DNA of 64,000 nt from Pyrobaculum arsenaticum DSM 13514 (GTDB lineage Archaea; Thermoproteota; Thermoprotei; Thermoproteales; Thermoproteaceae): assembly GCF_000016385.1 (NCBI RefSeq), contig NC_009376.1, positions 1,178,001 to 1,242,000 of the forward strand, read 5' to 3'. Shown in pieces: positions 8,536-18,246 of the stretch (its first letter is position 1; each line of letters starts with the position of its first letter). Under the pieces are notes generated by a model. It was given only the letters and a program-made list of their open reading frames with translations. It searched no databases and was not told the DNA's origin. Made by a program: the position numbers and the translations under genes.

Positions 8536-8555
8536 ATTCAGGTCGGCCTTAAGTT

Positions 8556-9806
8556 GTGGCAAGGGCCTATATAGAGACTTATGGTTGTTGGCTGGCTAAG
8601 GCCGATGCGGAGATCATCAGACAGAGACTGGGGCTTGTGGCTGTGGAAAGGCCCGAGGATGCCGACGTGGTGATGATCTATACATGCGCGGTGAGGGAAG
8701 ACGGCGAGGTTCGCCAGCTTGCAAGAATAAGGGAGCTTGCGGGTCTACGCAAGGAGGTTGTGGTGGCGGGTTGTCTCGCCAAGCTGAGGCCGTATACGAT
8801 TAAATCCGCAGCGCCTAACGCGCGTCTGTTATACCCCTCTGAGGTGGAGGGTGGGCAGAAGAGGGAGATGAAGGTACTGCCCAGGTACGAGGGCGGCGTC
8901 ATTTACACGGTGCCTCTACAGGTCGGTTGCCTCGGCAACTGCACCTTCTGCGCTACTAAGTACACGCGGGGTGGCGCCGGCTACGTCAAGAGTGCCAATC
9001 CCGACGACGTGGTGCGCCACGTGAAGGAGGCCGTGGCGAGGGGGGCGAAGGAGATCTACCTGACAGGTCAAGACGTCATTACCTACGGTTTCGACATGAG
9101 GTGGAGGCCCGGCTGGAGCCTGCCGGATCTCCTGGAGCGGATATTGAGGGAGGTGGAGGGGGAGTACAGGGTTAGGATAGGCATGTCGGAGCCTTGGGTA
9201 TTTGCGAGGTTTGCAGATCGTCTCCTCGACATTGTTAAGGGCGACCGCCGGGTGTACCGATACTTCCACCTCCCGGTGCAGTCCGGAAGCGATAGGGTGC
9301 TTAGAGCGATGGGGCGGAGATACACCGTTGATGAGTATAGGGAGCTTGTGAGGAAGATTAGGAAGACGTTGGGAGAGTTCGCCTTTGTCGCCACCGATAT
9401 CATAGTCGGCTTCCCCGGCGAGGCTGAGGACGACTTCTGGGAGTCGGTGAAGCTGGTGGAGGAGCTCCAGCTGGACAAGGTGCACGTGGCTAGGTTTAGC
9501 CCGAGGCCCTTCACAGAGGCCGCTGTCATGCCTAGACAAGTCCCCGACGCGGAGAAGAAGAGGAGGAGCAAAATCCTGAGTGAGGTCTCTCTTAGAGTGG
9601 CCCGTCTGAGAAACGGCCTGCGTGTGGGGAGCCGTGACGTCGTCTTAATCGACGAGGTTGACCACGGGTTGGTTGTCGGCCGCGCAAGCGACTACAGACA
9701 GGTGGTGGTGAAAAGGGGCCACGGCGACGGCCTCATTGGCCAGTACAGAGAAGTCCAGATAGTCGCCGCTGGCGCAGTCTACCTCTACGGCGACATTGTA
9801 GAGTAG
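8556..9806 (+). CDS. tRNA t6A methylthiotransferase (MiaB/CDKAL1-type radical SAM)
   Basis: Radical-SAM methylthiotransferase that converts t6A to ms2t6A at position 37 of tRNAs reading ANN codons, if it follows other archaeal and eukaryotic members (e-MtaB/CDKAL1). It shows the N-terminal UPF0004 domain with cysteines in YGCW, YTCAVRE and GCLAKL, the radical-SAM motif CLGNCTFC, the GMSEP and HLPVQSGSDRVL motifs, and a C-terminal TRAM domain. The 416-residue length is usual. The start is GTG, about 22 bases after TTTAAATT at 8531-8538. Confidence 0.9.
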   Translation: MARAYIETYGCWLAKADAEIIRQRLGLVAVERPEDADVVMIYTCAVREDGEVRQLARIRELAGLRKEVVVAGCLAKLRPYTIKSAAPNARLLYPSEVEGGQKREMKVLPRYEGGVIYTVPLQVGCLGNCTFCATKYTRGGAGYVKSANPDDVVRHVKEAVARGAKEIYLTGQDVITYGFDMRWRPGWSLPDLLERILREVEGEYRVRIGMSEPWVFARFADRLLDIVKGDRRVYRYFHLPVQSGSDRVLRAMGRRYTVDEYRELVRKIRKTLGEFAFVATDIIVGFPGEAEDDFWESVKLVEELQLDKVHVARFSPRPFTEAAVMPRQVPDAEKKRRSKILSEVSLRVARLRNGLRVGSRDVVLIDEVDHGLVVGRASDYRQVVVKRGHGDGLIGQYREVQIVAAGAVYLYGDIVE

Positions 9807-9835
9807 GACATATAGGTTGGCCTATCGATTGTTAC

Positions 9836-10333
9836 ATGGGGTCGCCCTGTCTGAGGTTCGGCAAGCCTTGGAAAAATCTTAGCGATTACAAGAAGGGCCG
9901 TCTCCTGGAAGCCAGGTACGGGGCCGAGTTGGCGTTGAAGTTCTTGGAGGCTGGGCTTTATAGAAACGCGGCTGGCAAGGCGTTTCAAGCTTGGAAGGCG
10001 TTGTTAGCAGCCATGGCGGCCGACTACAAGGAGGAACTGGCAAAAAAGTTTAGGGGGGTGCGGAGGACGAGGGACGGCAAGAAGGTGAGCTTATCCGATT
10101 TCATAATTGCCTTTATGCCCACCGGCTACATGCTCGCCGTGGCGAAAGTGCTTGAGCAACTCACCGGGAAGCCGTTGTCGGACTTAACGAACATCGCTTT
10201 AAACCTGCACGAATTTCAATACAACGGCCTCGACGAGGCTGGGGTCTTCAGCAGATATCCCAGCTTAGAGTACGTAATTGACGATATTAGGAAGCTCGTA
10301 GATCAAGTACTGCAACTCCTCCAGCAGAACTAG
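9836..10333 (+). CDS. PaREP1-like protein
   Basis: A 165-residue, mostly helical protein. The stretch ARYGAELALKFLEAGLYRNAAGKAFQAWKAL, split here as positions 27-57, has the feel of the archaeal PaREP1/PaREP8 family, a multicopy family of unknown function in Pyrobaculum. It is HEPN-like in helix pattern but has no clear Rx4-6H ribonuclease motif. The start ATG lies about 23 bases after ACATATAGGT. Its stop TAG and the stop of the convergent metG share the palindrome CTAG at 10330-10333. Confidence 0.55.
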   Translation: MGSPCLRFGKPWKNLSDYKKGRLLEARYGAELALKFLEAGLYRNAAGKAFQAWKALLAAMAADYKEELAKKFRGVRRTRDGKKVSLSDFIIAFMPTGYMLAVAKVLEQLTGKPLSDLTNIALNLHEFQYNGLDEAGVFSRYPSLEYVIDDIRKLVDQVLQLLQQN

Positions 10334-12042
10334 AGAAGTACCTGTTCCCAGGGGTACTTCCTGGAGTATTTCTGGGCTCTGAGCTCCTCCAGCTTGGCCA
10401 AGAGGACCTTCACATCCTGCTCTGTTATTTTGCGGAATAGAGGCTTCACCTCGCCGAGTTGCGCCCCGGGCGTCGGCGGTTTCTTGGCCTCTTCCCACGT
10501 CAACGGTGTGGATATGCCCATCATGGCCCACAACGTCTCTGCACTTCTTGGCACTACAGGTGCGAGGCCGGCGGCTAGGTATTTCAGGGACCAGAAGGCG
10601 CGGTACAAAACCGCGTTGGCCGCCTCTGCGTCCTTCTTCGCCAATTCCCACGGCGCCCTGGCGTTGAGGTATTTGTTCCCCTCCCTCGCGATCTCCACAA
10701 CTGTGTGCACCGCTTCTTTGAGCTCAATGGCGTCGTAGTGGGCCTCCGCCTTTTGAAACAGCTGAGCCACCTTTGAGATAAACTCCTCGTCCTCCGGCGA
10801 GGGCTTGCCGGGGGGAGGCACGGCGCCGCCCATCCTCGACTTGATGAAGGAGAGTACCCTGTTGGCGTAGTTCCCCACGTCGTCGTTAAGCACCTTGTTT
10901 ATTACCTCAAGCGCCGTCTGCCAGGTAAAGCTTGTGTCTCTGTTCTCCGGCCGTATGTACACCAAGACGAAGCGCCAGTAGTCGGTGGGCAGTAGGTGGA
11001 GCGCCTCGTCTATCCAGATGCCCCACCTCCTGCTCTTGGAGAACTTGTCTCCCTCGTATAGTAGATATTCCGTCGAGGCCGTGGTGGTTGGCATGACGTA
11101 GTTCTCCCCGCTTGCCATTAGCAGGGCGGGGAGGATAATTACGTGGAACGGCACGTTGTCCTTCCCCACGAAGAACACCACCTTGGTCTCCTGATCGAGC
11201 CAGAAGCGCTTCCACTCCTCCTCTCTACCCAGCTTCTTGAAATACTCAACTACCGCCGATATATATCCCAACACCGCCTCGAACCAGACGTATATGGTCT
11301 TCCCCTCTGCGCCGGGGAACGGCGCCGGTATCCCCCACTTGTTGTCCCTAGTAATCGCCCTGGGCCTCATCCCCTCCTTCAACATGGCGAGAGACATCTC
11401 CTTGGCGTTTAGGGGCAAGTGAGGGTTCCCCTCGACGTACTTCCTAATCCTGTCCTCCAGCCTCCTCAAGTCTAGGTACCAGTGCCTCGTGACTCTCCAC
11501 TCGGGCTTCGACCCGCAGACGGCACACCGGGGCTCTATAAGTTGCTTCGGGTCTAGGAGGCGGCCGCAGTTCTCGCACTGGTCCCCCCTAGCCCTCTCGT
11601 AGCCGCAGTATGGGCACTTCCCAATTACAAACCTGTCGGGGAGGTATATTTTGTCCCGGGGGCAGTATGGCACCTCGTCGTCTCTCGTAAAGATAAAGCC
11701 GTTTTCGTACACCCTAGCGAAGAACTCCTGGACAAACTTAATGTGCGTCTCGGAGTGGGTGTGGGTGTAGAGATCGAAGGAGATGTCCCACCTCCTGAAG
11801 AGCTCCGCCACGATTTGGTGCATCTTCAACGCGTAGTCTGCGGGATCCACCCCTAGCTGGATCGCCTCTACCTCTATCGGCGTGCCGTGCATGTCGGAGC
11901 CGGAGACAAACACCACCTCGTGACCCCTAAGCCTTAGGTATCTGGCGTATACGTCGGCCGAGAGGACGGAGCCTATCATGTTGCCCAGGTGGGGCACAGT
12001 CTGCACGTACGGCCACGCCGACCCTACGACGTACTTCGCCAC
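10330..12042 (-). CDS. metG: Methionyl-tRNA synthetase, catalytic subunit
   Basis: Class I synthetase of 570 residues that charges tRNA-Met. The HIGH-like motif is HLGN (residues 18-21). A connective zinc domain carries CPYCG, CENCG and CAVCG knuckles. The KMSKS-like loop reads KFSKS. The DALR-type anticodon-binding region follows, with NKVLNDDVGNYANRV. The C-terminal EMAP/Trbp111-like domain found at the end of many bacterial MetRS is missing and is encoded separately at 13413-13739. The start is GTG, about 24 bases from TTATAAAT at 12062-12069. Confidence 0.95.
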   Translation of the reverse strand: MAKYVVGSAWPYVQTVPHLGNMIGSVLSADVYARYLRLRGHEVVFVSGSDMHGTPIEVEAIQLGVDPADYALKMHQIVAELFRRWDISFDLYTHTHSETHIKFVQEFFARVYENGFIFTRDDEVPYCPRDKIYLPDRFVIGKCPYCGYERARGDQCENCGRLLDPKQLIEPRCAVCGSKPEWRVTRHWYLDLRRLEDRIRKYVEGNPHLPLNAKEMSLAMLKEGMRPRAITRDNKWGIPAPFPGAEGKTIYVWFEAVLGYISAVVEYFKKLGREEEWKRFWLDQETKVVFFVGKDNVPFHVIILPALLMASGENYVMPTTTASTEYLLYEGDKFSKSRRWGIWIDEALHLLPTDYWRFVLVYIRPENRDTSFTWQTALEVINKVLNDDVGNYANRVLSFIKSRMGGAVPPPGKPSPEDEEFISKVAQLFQKAEAHYDAIELKEAVHTVVEIAREGNKYLNARAPWELAKKDAEAANAVLYRAFWSLKYLAAGLAPVVPRSAETLWAMMGISTPLTWEEAKKPPTPGAQLGEVKPLFRKITEQDVKVLLAKLEELRAQKYSRKYPWEQVLL

Positions 12043-12092
12043 GCCTCGTGGCTCGCTCAGATTTATAACTTTAACCGGAGACGCGGACCGGG

Positions 12093-12716
12093 CTACCCTC
12101 TCCTAAACATCGACCTTAAAAGCGCAACTGCAGCCCTCCTTGCGCCACCTTCTTCATATGCCCTGAGCACCTCCGACCACTTTACTCTTAGAACTAGCAC
12201 GGTAAAAGCCACGGTTATTGCCGCCATCACCACTACAGACAGTAGCGTGTCGCCCACCACCGCTTCTACTGCGGCTGAAACCGCTCTCCCCAAGGCCACG
12301 ATTATGGAGGCAAGGACGAACTTGCCGGCGAAAACCGCCAGGAAGAATCTCCTTATGTCGTACCCGGCTACGCCGAGCGGGATGTACAAAACATCGTCGG
12401 CAAGGGGGGAGATGGCGAATACAAACACCGCCACGTCAATCCCGAATTTTGAAATCTTCTGGAAAAGTCTCTTGGCGTATTCCAGCTCCTTGCCGGCTAC
12501 GGCCTTACCTATTCCGTAGCCGTAAGCAAATACCACCAGCTTCCCGAGCGACGCCGCAAGCGCCGTAACGACGGCGGTTAGAAACAAGGTGACCAAGTCT
12601 CTATGTAGAGAGGCATACTCAATCGCCGCTAAATACCCGGGGAGGGGGATAAACGGGATGAAGTGGGATATAAACACTGCTAGGAAGACGCCGGCGAGCC
12701 CGGCGAAGTCAGCCAT
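12093..12716 (-). CDS. DedA/VTT-domain membrane protein
   Basis: A 207-residue integral membrane protein with about five hydrophobic segments. The VTT/SNARE-associated signature appears as FAISPLADDVLYIPLGVAGYDI, split here at about residues 99-120, followed by the RRFFLAVFAGK segment. Family members are lipid scramblases or proton-linked membrane homeostasis proteins. It sits two bases downstream of the cis-prenyltransferase gene, so the pair probably work on the membrane or on lipid-linked sugars. That link is inferred. Confidence 0.75.
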   Translation of the reverse strand: MADFAGLAGVFLAVFISHFIPFIPLPGYLAAIEYASLHRDLVTLFLTAVVTALAASLGKLVVFAYGYGIGKAVAGKELEYAKRLFQKISKFGIDVAVFVFAISPLADDVLYIPLGVAGYDIRRFFLAVFAGKFVLASIIVALGRAVSAAVEAVVGDTLLSVVVMAAITVAFTVLVLRVKWSEVLRAYEEGGARRAAVALLRSMFRRG

Positions 12717-12718
12717 TG

Positions 12719-13456
12719 CTATTTACCGAACCTCCTCTGCCTTCTCGAATACTCCTCCACCACGTATAGGAGATCCTCCCTCTCGATCTCCGGCCAGAGC
12801 TTGTCTAGAAAAATCAGCTCGGAATAAGCCGTCTGGTAGAGGAGGAAGTTGCTCAGCCTCTTCTCCCCACCCGTCCTGATGACGACATCTGGCTCCGGGT
12901 TTGGCAAGTCTCTCGTATCTAGGCACTGGAATAGCGACTCCTCATTGATCTCCGCCAGCTTTACCTCCCCTGAGATGATGCGCTTCACGCACCGGACTAT
13001 TTCTGCCCTCCCCCCATATCCCAATGCAAAGGTGAGGTGGCGTTCTGAGTAACTACTCGTAGCAGACTCAAGCTCTTCCATAAGCTTCACGAGTCTACCC
13101 GGTATGATAGATCTGTCGCCGATGAACCTAATTCTCACCTTGTTCTCGTGGATGAGGGGGTCTTCAATCGTCTTCTTGAACTCCTCCTCGAATATGCGGA
13201 AAAGGATTTCCAACTCCACCCTGCTCCTCTGGAGGTTTTCCGTGGACAGGGCGTAGAAAGTCACGTTTTTAATATCGCCAAACTCAAGCGCCCAGGTGAG
13301 GAAGCTCCGTACCTTCTCCACCCCCCTCTTGTAGGCGTGGTAGAAGTCCAGGCCAACCTTCTTGGCGTAGCGCCTATTCCCGTCGGGGATGACCGCGATG
13401 TGCCGCGGGACTTTAACAGACCCGTTCCCCCACATGTTCATCTCCGCCCTTCTCAA
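12719..13456 (-). CDS. uppS: Cis-prenyltransferase (undecaprenyl-diphosphate synthase family)
   Basis: Makes long cis-polyprenyl diphosphates, the lipid carriers for archaeal N-glycosylation. Conserved blocks are HIAVIPDGNRRYA, FYALSTENLQRS, RFIGD and PDVVIRTGGEKRLSNFLLYQ, ending with FLDKLWPEI. The 245-residue length is normal. Possible starts are the ATG at 13456 and the in-frame ATG at 13441. Either overlaps the 3' end of the MetRS C-terminal subunit gene, so it is read as part of that operon with the DedA gene. Confidence 0.92.
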   Translation of the reverse strand: MRRAEMNMWGNGSVKVPRHIAVIPDGNRRYAKKVGLDFYHAYKRGVEKVRSFLTWALEFGDIKNVTFYALSTENLQRSRVELEILFRIFEEEFKKTIEDPLIHENKVRIRFIGDRSIIPGRLVKLMEELESATSSYSERHLTFALGYGGRAEIVRCVKRIISGEVKLAEINEESLFQCLDTRDLPNPEPDVVIRTGGEKRLSNFLLYQTAYSELIFLDKLWPEIEREDLLYVVEEYSRRQRRFGK

Positions 13457-13739
13457 TTGTGAGGAGAACAGGTTTGTCGCATGTGGCGAGGATCATCCCC
13501 TGACTCTCAAGACCCATCATCTTCTTAGGCTGGAGGTTTACGACTACCACGACGTACTTTCCAACAAAATCCTCCGGCTTGTAATACTCCGCAAGGCCGG
13601 CCAAGACTTGCCTCTTCTCGTTGCCTAGGTCAATCAGCAACTTGATAAGCTTCTTCGAGCCCTCCACACGTGAAGCTTCTACCACTTTTCCAATCCGTAG
13701 CTCCACGCGCTTGAAGTCGTCAAGCGAAATAAGCGACAT
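13413..13739 (-). CDS. Methionyl-tRNA synthetase C-terminal (beta) subunit
   Basis: A 108-residue OB-fold tRNA-binding protein of the Trbp111/EMAPII type, corresponding to the C-terminal domain of bacterial MetRS. Characteristic segments are FKRVELRIGKVVEA, KLLIDLGNEKRQVLAG, VVVVVNLQPKKMMGLESQGMIL (here split at about residues 63-84). It boosts tRNA binding and dimerisation of MetRS. A TATA-like TTTAAATATG lies about 24 bases before the ATG, at the 3' end of the upstream gene. Confidence 0.88.
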   Translation of the reverse strand: MSLISLDDFKRVELRIGKVVEASRVEGSKKLIKLLIDLGNEKRQVLAGLAEYYKPEDFVGKYVVVVVNLQPKKMMGLESQGMILATCDKPVLLTIEKGGDEHVGERVC

Positions 13740-13762
13740 CTAGGGCGTCTATGTACTCATAT

Positions 13763-14158
13763 TTAAAGGTTAAACTTAAAATCCCGGTAGGGAGCCCCCA
13801 CTGTATATATCACCACCTCCTCCAGCCGCGGCTCACCTCCGACTCTGTATTTGAACAACACAGCCACTCCCTGAACAACGTGGACAAACCCGCGTTTCTC
13901 TATGAAGCCCTCCTTGAGCTCCTCCTGCGCCGGGAGAACGTTGGCGAAGTCGCCAACAGCCGAGGCGATGTACACGTCAACTCTCTCCACAACGTCCCGT
14001 AGGCTTCTGGACTCTAGATACAGTGGCCCATCGGAGTGGACGTGTTTGACAGGAGCGCCGGTCTGCCTAACTTTCGACGCCACGTAGGAGATGGTCTGAT
14101 ACACTTGCTCTTTCGACGCCAGCGGCACTACTACTATGGCTGGAGGCGCGACGATCAC
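13763..14158 (-). CDS. Unknown protein, co-transcribed with the Ig-like surface protein
   Basis: I do not recognise this 131-residue protein. It is alpha/beta in pattern, has no cysteines and no membrane segment, and contains KHVHSDGPLYLES in the middle. It begins five bases after the large surface-protein gene ends, so the two are probably one transcript. Nothing in it indicates a catalytic role. Confidence 0.6.
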   Translation of the reverse strand: MIVAPPAIVVVPLASKEQVYQTISYVASKVRQTGAPVKHVHSDGPLYLESRSLRDVVERVDVYIASAVGDFANVLPAQEELKEGFIEKRGFVHVVQGVAVLFKYRVGGEPRLEEVVIYTVGAPYRDFKFNL

Positions 14159-14163
14159 GGCTC

Positions 14164-16581
14164 CTACAAGCTCTTTTTAAAAATCTTTTTGACCACCACG
14201 CCGACAGCGAGCCCGGCGACTATTGATGATATGTACAGCGTCAAGAGGAAGAGGGGGATTCTCAACACGCTCATCTCCACTGTCAACGTAACGATATTAG
14301 ACCTATTAGGTTCTAGGTACTTGTTCCCCAAAAACTCGACGTAGATATCATAAACGCCGGTGCTCCCAAAGCTAAGCTCAAGCGTGGTGTTGCCAAAGAT
14401 ATGTCTAGCCTCCACCTCCGTTTTATTGAAGGTTTTATTCACCTTGTACAAGAGAACATCGCCTTCCGCTCTTCCCACAGGCGATTTTATCGTAATTTTC
14501 AGGGGCTCGCCTATGTCTATCAGCGTTATTCTCCTGGAAGTCTGGATAAGCACCTCAACTGGGTTTTTCACCACCTTGAAAAATTCGGCGGCACCGCATG
14601 GGTAGTACCTCTCGTCCCCTGGGAAGTACGCCGTTATGTTGTAAATCCCTGTCTCGTTGAAAACCACAGCGGTACCTGCCGCCGTGCCGTTGATAAGTAT
14701 GCTCGTCGGCACGATCGAATCCACCGCTATTCTGTACCGCCTCAAGACGTACAGCTCCCCTGACCCGGCCATGTCCCCAACTATGCCAAACCTCACGACG
14801 CACTTTGCCCTGTCAACATATATGAATGTAGCCGACTCTGCATCTGAGTAGTTCAGGTCCAGGCTCTTAAACGTGGCAGACACTAGGAATACCCCACCCC
14901 GAGGTGGTTGCCATAATCTCTGAAACGACGATGCGTTGGTTAGATATATGCGGGTCCCGTTTACCCTAAGCTCGACCTCTCCCCGTACTTGTGGAGCTAC
15001 GCTCACCGCAATCGGTATAGGCTCGCCGTATACCCCACTCTTTGGAACCTCCAGCCTCACATGAACCAGCGCCTTACCGACAAAAACGTTGAAGGTGGCG
15101 CTTCCCCCTATCAACCCCTGTACCCCCTTAAGAGTCGCAGTGGCTAGGTAAGTACCTGCGGCTAAGCCCACAGCCTTAAGGACCCCCACCCCATTGACAA
15201 CATCGACGGTGAAGTTGTAAGAACGGTGTTGCCCAAGAAGTTGGACGGCGAGCGTTGCATTTATGGGCCTCCCAAACAGCCGCACGTAAAAAGGCACCAC
15301 CAACGGCTCGCCGTAGGTGATAGAAATGGTTTTATTAACCGCAATCTCAGGCGCCGCCTCAGTAACCACGAGAGCCACAGACAACTGCGCCGGAAGAAAG
15401 TTGGCGCTTCCAGGGCGGAAGGCCACGGTTAAGTTGTGCGCGCCTGGTCCCAACCTCAGCGTATCGATCACAGGCCCCCCCTTCCTCCCATCTATCAATA
15501 TTACCACCTCCCCAATCGGCGGCACCAGCGACTTAGCTGCCGCGTTCACTATAAGTATCTTCCCAAACTGTACAATGTAGGGGTTAGAAAAGGTCCCGTT
15601 GAGCAAGACGTCTAGCCTCACCGGAGCTGGCAAAACCTTAAAAGACACATTCGTCTGGTAAGACGTAATGTTCCTGTCCTCCGCCACCCTGACGGACAAG
15701 GTGTAGGCACCGGCGTCTAGAAGCCCCAGAGACAGAACAGCAGGCGCCTTAGCCACTACCTCTCTTCCCCCCACCCCCACCACGACCCCGGCACCGTACC
15801 CCCTCTTCCCTACTAATACCCTTATCCCCACATTGACAGGCTCGCCGTAGGTATACTCACCTCTGTACGACACCTCGACCTGCGGAACTGCCCTCAGAAT
15901 AGTCACATTGCGCGCCACCGTCACACCGCTGAATGATACCCTCAGCGTGTAGTTGCCAGCGCCTAGGAGCCACGTGTCGAACGCCACAGCTTCCCCCGCT
16001 TGTCTCGACAATGAGCCCAGGCTCACCACGCCCGCCCTCGGCGGCGGCGAAAGTCGAATAGTTAACACCTCCCCAAATACGTTATTCACAACTGTCACAT
16101 TAGGAATCACCACCACGGCGGCCTTCTGGTAGAACACGCCGTTAGTTGCCACAACAGCATACATCCCGGCGTAGCGCGGCACGTAGCTCACATTTAGCCC
16201 CTGAAGTAATGTATTGTTCACATACAGCTTAAGATCTCTGCAAGACCCCCCCGCGCCCGCTTTGATCAACCACGTCATGTTTCCCACCTTCAAGTCTATC
16301 CTACAGAAATCCCTCACGGGCAACCTCACCGACTTATTATCCGCTTTAATTACCACATCCCCTCTGTCCTCTACAGGCTTGAGCCCCATCAAAACAACGC
16401 CGTCCCCCACCCTCTTCACAAAATCCACATAGGCCCCCTCTACGCCCGACACATTTTCCGCGCCCCTAATTGTTAGATTTGTGTAGGTATATGCATTGAC
16501 AAAACCCGGCTCCACCTCAAGGCCAAACACCCACCACACGAGCAACAACACCAACAACGCCAACACCGTCCTAACAGCCAT
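14164..16581 (-). CDS. Large cell-surface protein with Ig-like repeats
   Basis: About 805 residues. I place the start at the ATG at 16581 so that MAVRTVLALLVLLLVWW forms an N-terminal signal peptide; a longer start at 16614 is possible. The body is a chain of beta-rich repeats, each about 85-100 residues, with recurring GAYTLSVR-, GNYTLRVS- and YGEPI/YGEPL-type phrases and many NxT/NxS sequons. This is typical of bacterial Ig-like (Big_3-type) repeats. A C-terminal membrane anchor (PLFLLTLYISSIVAGLAVGV) ends in lysines. It is probably an outward-facing adhesin or S-layer-associated protein. Confidence 0.75.
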   Translation of the reverse strand: MAVRTVLALLVLLLVWWVFGLEVEPGFVNAYTYTNLTIRGAENVSGVEGAYVDFVKRVGDGVVLMGLKPVEDRGDVVIKADNKSVRLPVRDFCRIDLKVGNMTWLIKAGAGGSCRDLKLYVNNTLLQGLNVSYVPRYAGMYAVVATNGVFYQKAAVVVIPNVTVVNNVFGEVLTIRLSPPPRAGVVSLGSLSRQAGEAVAFDTWLLGAGNYTLRVSFSGVTVARNVTILRAVPQVEVSYRGEYTYGEPVNVGIRVLVGKRGYGAGVVVGVGGREVVAKAPAVLSLGLLDAGAYTLSVRVAEDRNITSYQTNVSFKVLPAPVRLDVLLNGTFSNPYIVQFGKILIVNAAAKSLVPPIGEVVILIDGRKGGPVIDTLRLGPGAHNLTVAFRPGSANFLPAQLSVALVVTEAAPEIAVNKTISITYGEPLVVPFYVRLFGRPINATLAVQLLGQHRSYNFTVDVVNGVGVLKAVGLAAGTYLATATLKGVQGLIGGSATFNVFVGKALVHVRLEVPKSGVYGEPIPIAVSVAPQVRGEVELRVNGTRIYLTNASSFQRLWQPPRGGVFLVSATFKSLDLNYSDAESATFIYVDRAKCVVRFGIVGDMAGSGELYVLRRYRIAVDSIVPTSILINGTAAGTAVVFNETGIYNITAYFPGDERYYPCGAAEFFKVVKNPVEVLIQTSRRITLIDIGEPLKITIKSPVGRAEGDVLLYKVNKTFNKTEVEARHIFGNTTLELSFGSTGVYDIYVEFLGNKYLEPNRSNIVTLTVEMSVLRIPLFLLTLYISSIVAGLAVGVVVKKIFKKSL

Positions 16582-16739
16582 GGCCCAGCCCACGGACCTA
16601 CATAAAAAACTCACCCCCGCAACCGTAGCGAACTATCCAAAAGAGGCTCCGGCAGAGGCGTGTCTCCAGTATTAGAGGCGGCTTGCTGTGTGGCTGTTTT
16701 TCGCCGGATATATTTTTAAGGGCGTGTGGTATTGGCGCC

Positions 16740-17492
16740 GTGGCTAAGTTGGTGACATTTGATGTGTGGGGGACGTTGCTCCCGGTAGAGCCGGCTGTCA
16801 AGACTGTGGTGGACGTGTTGTACAAGAGCCTCGGTGGGAGGGTGCCCTACCAGACTCTCCAGGCGTTGGTGGGGGAGCGGAGGAGGGTTATGAAGCTGCT
16901 AAGGAGGGAGAAGCACGAGGTGGTGCCGCCTCTCTTTGTACTTTTGGAAATCAAGAAGCAACTACGCGAAAGGGGGATTTCCGCCCAGTTCGACGCATAT
17001 CAGGTGCAAGACGCAGTAGACGAGGCGGTGTCTCGGCTTGAGGTGTCGCCTTTTGAAGACGCCTTGGAGGCGCTGAAGGGCGCCAAAAACGAGGGGTACC
17101 GTGTTGGGATAATTTCCAATGTTCTTTTCTGGCGTTCTAGGGCTACGCGGAGGCTTCTAGAATCGCTCGGCGTGGCGCAGTTAGTAGACCTACAGATCTA
17201 CGCCGACGATGTAGGGTACGTGAAGCCGTCAATACAGATATTCGAGGCCGCAAAGACCTTGCTTCTTGGAGACGTTGTACCCGACGTGTATCTACACATC
17301 GGCGACGACTTTTACGAGGACTTTCTCGGAGCTCTCATGGCGGGGTACGGCGCCGTGTTAGTAGATAGAAACGGGAAGTACGGCAAGAGAGACCTCGTAG
17401 AGTCTATCCCGTGCAGGGCCTATATTGCGAAGAGCCTCAAGGCGCTCCCGCTAATACTCCATGAGGCCGAGAACTGCTCTACGCCAGCCTAG
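16740..17492 (+). CDS. HAD-superfamily hydrolase
   Basis: A 250-residue phosphatase-like HAD protein. Motif I is VTFDVWGTLLP at residues 5-15 (DVWGT, with tryptophan in the usual variable position). Motif II lies in IISNVLFW, motif III is the lysine in GYVKPSIQIF, and motif IV is HIGDDFYEDF. The start is GTG at 16740, chosen because ATATATTTTTAAG at 16709-16721 is about 26 bases upstream. A longer upstream frame lacks promoter support. The last 14 bases overlap the convergent ParA-like gene. Substrate unknown. Confidence 0.83.
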   Translation: MAKLVTFDVWGTLLPVEPAVKTVVDVLYKSLGGRVPYQTLQALVGERRRVMKLLRREKHEVVPPLFVLLEIKKQLRERGISAQFDAYQVQDAVDEAVSRLEVSPFEDALEALKGAKNEGYRVGIISNVLFWRSRATRRLLESLGVAQLVDLQIYADDVGYVKPSIQIFEAAKTLLLGDVVPDVYLHIGDDFYEDFLGALMAGYGAVLVDRNGKYGKRDLVESIPCRAYIAKSLKALPLILHEAENCSTPA

Positions 17493-18246
17493 TAGAAAGG
17501 TAGCGGGCGTACTCGATAATTGCCTTGACACCGGGGGACTCGGTGGGTTTAAGCTTTAGAACCTCTATCTCCAGCGCTTGTCTTGCCGCCTGCAACAGCT
17601 TATCGTAGGGAATTACGTGGGGCTCCTCACCAAAGGCATCCTGCACAACTTTGACCCAAGGCGCGGCGTGGACGGCACTTACGGGGTAATCCGGAATATA
17701 CATATTCAGGACCGGCCTTAGGCGGGGGGCTCCCAGAACCTCTGTGAATGTCTTTGTTGTTTCTATGGCTGAGGCATCGGGAGTTACGACGGGAACTACG
17801 TAGTCTACGGCGCCTGCCGCGGGGCTTTCCCCAGCGGCGACTGGGGGCATGTCTATGATCACAAGCCTGGGCCTAAGCCTCCGCTCCACCGTGTCTAGTA
17901 TAAGAGAGAGGTGTCTCTTAGTCAACGGCGCGTCTCTAGCCATGTAGGCAAAGACTATTTGGAACGGACCCTTATCAGTAGTCCACCTTCTAAGGTAGAA
18001 GGCTCTTAGAGGCTCGGCGAGCTGGCCGGCAAGGAAGTCTGAGAGGGAGGGCCTACCCCACGCCCCAATTATGTCGCCTACGAGCAAAAGCGCACCTGTT
18101 CCCAAACTGGGAGTTAGATCAAGGTAGACCACGGGGTAGTGAGTGGCATCTCTCCAGTGGTATGCCAGCAATATAGCGGTGTTGAGGGCTAGGGTAGTTT
18201 TCCCGGTGCCGCCTTTCGCTCCTGAGAAGAATAGTAGTTTTTTCAT
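17479..18246 (-). CDS. ParA/MinD-like P-loop ATPase
   Basis: A 255-residue deviant Walker A ATPase. GAKGGTGKTT lies at residues 9-18 with the signature lysine. YLDLTPSLG follows at the switch I position, and VIIDMPP is Walker B. It looks complete and soluble. It follows a small membrane protein by an ATGA overlap and, further upstream, a winged-helix-like gene, all reading left. This resembles partition or positioning cassettes in layout, but no centromere-like repeats are visible beside it. Confidence 0.8.
   Translation of the reverse strand: MKKLLFFSGAKGGTGKTTLALNTAILLAYHWRDATHYPVVYLDLTPSLGTGALLLVGDIIGAWGRPSLSDFLAGQLAEPLRAFYLRRWTTDKGPFQIVFAYMARDAPLTKRHLSLILDTVERRLRPRLVIIDMPPVAAGESPAAGAVDYVVPVVTPDASAIETTKTFTEVLGAPRLRPVLNMYIPDYPVSAVHAAPWVKVVQDAFGEEPHVIPYDKLLQAARQALEIEVLKLKPTESPGVKAIIEYARYLSTRLA

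Noticed and set aside
8916..9539. Long open frames on the minus strand inside the methylthiotransferase and GluRS genes
   Set aside because: They mirror the codon pattern of the real gene on the other strand and have no promoter or recognisable protein.
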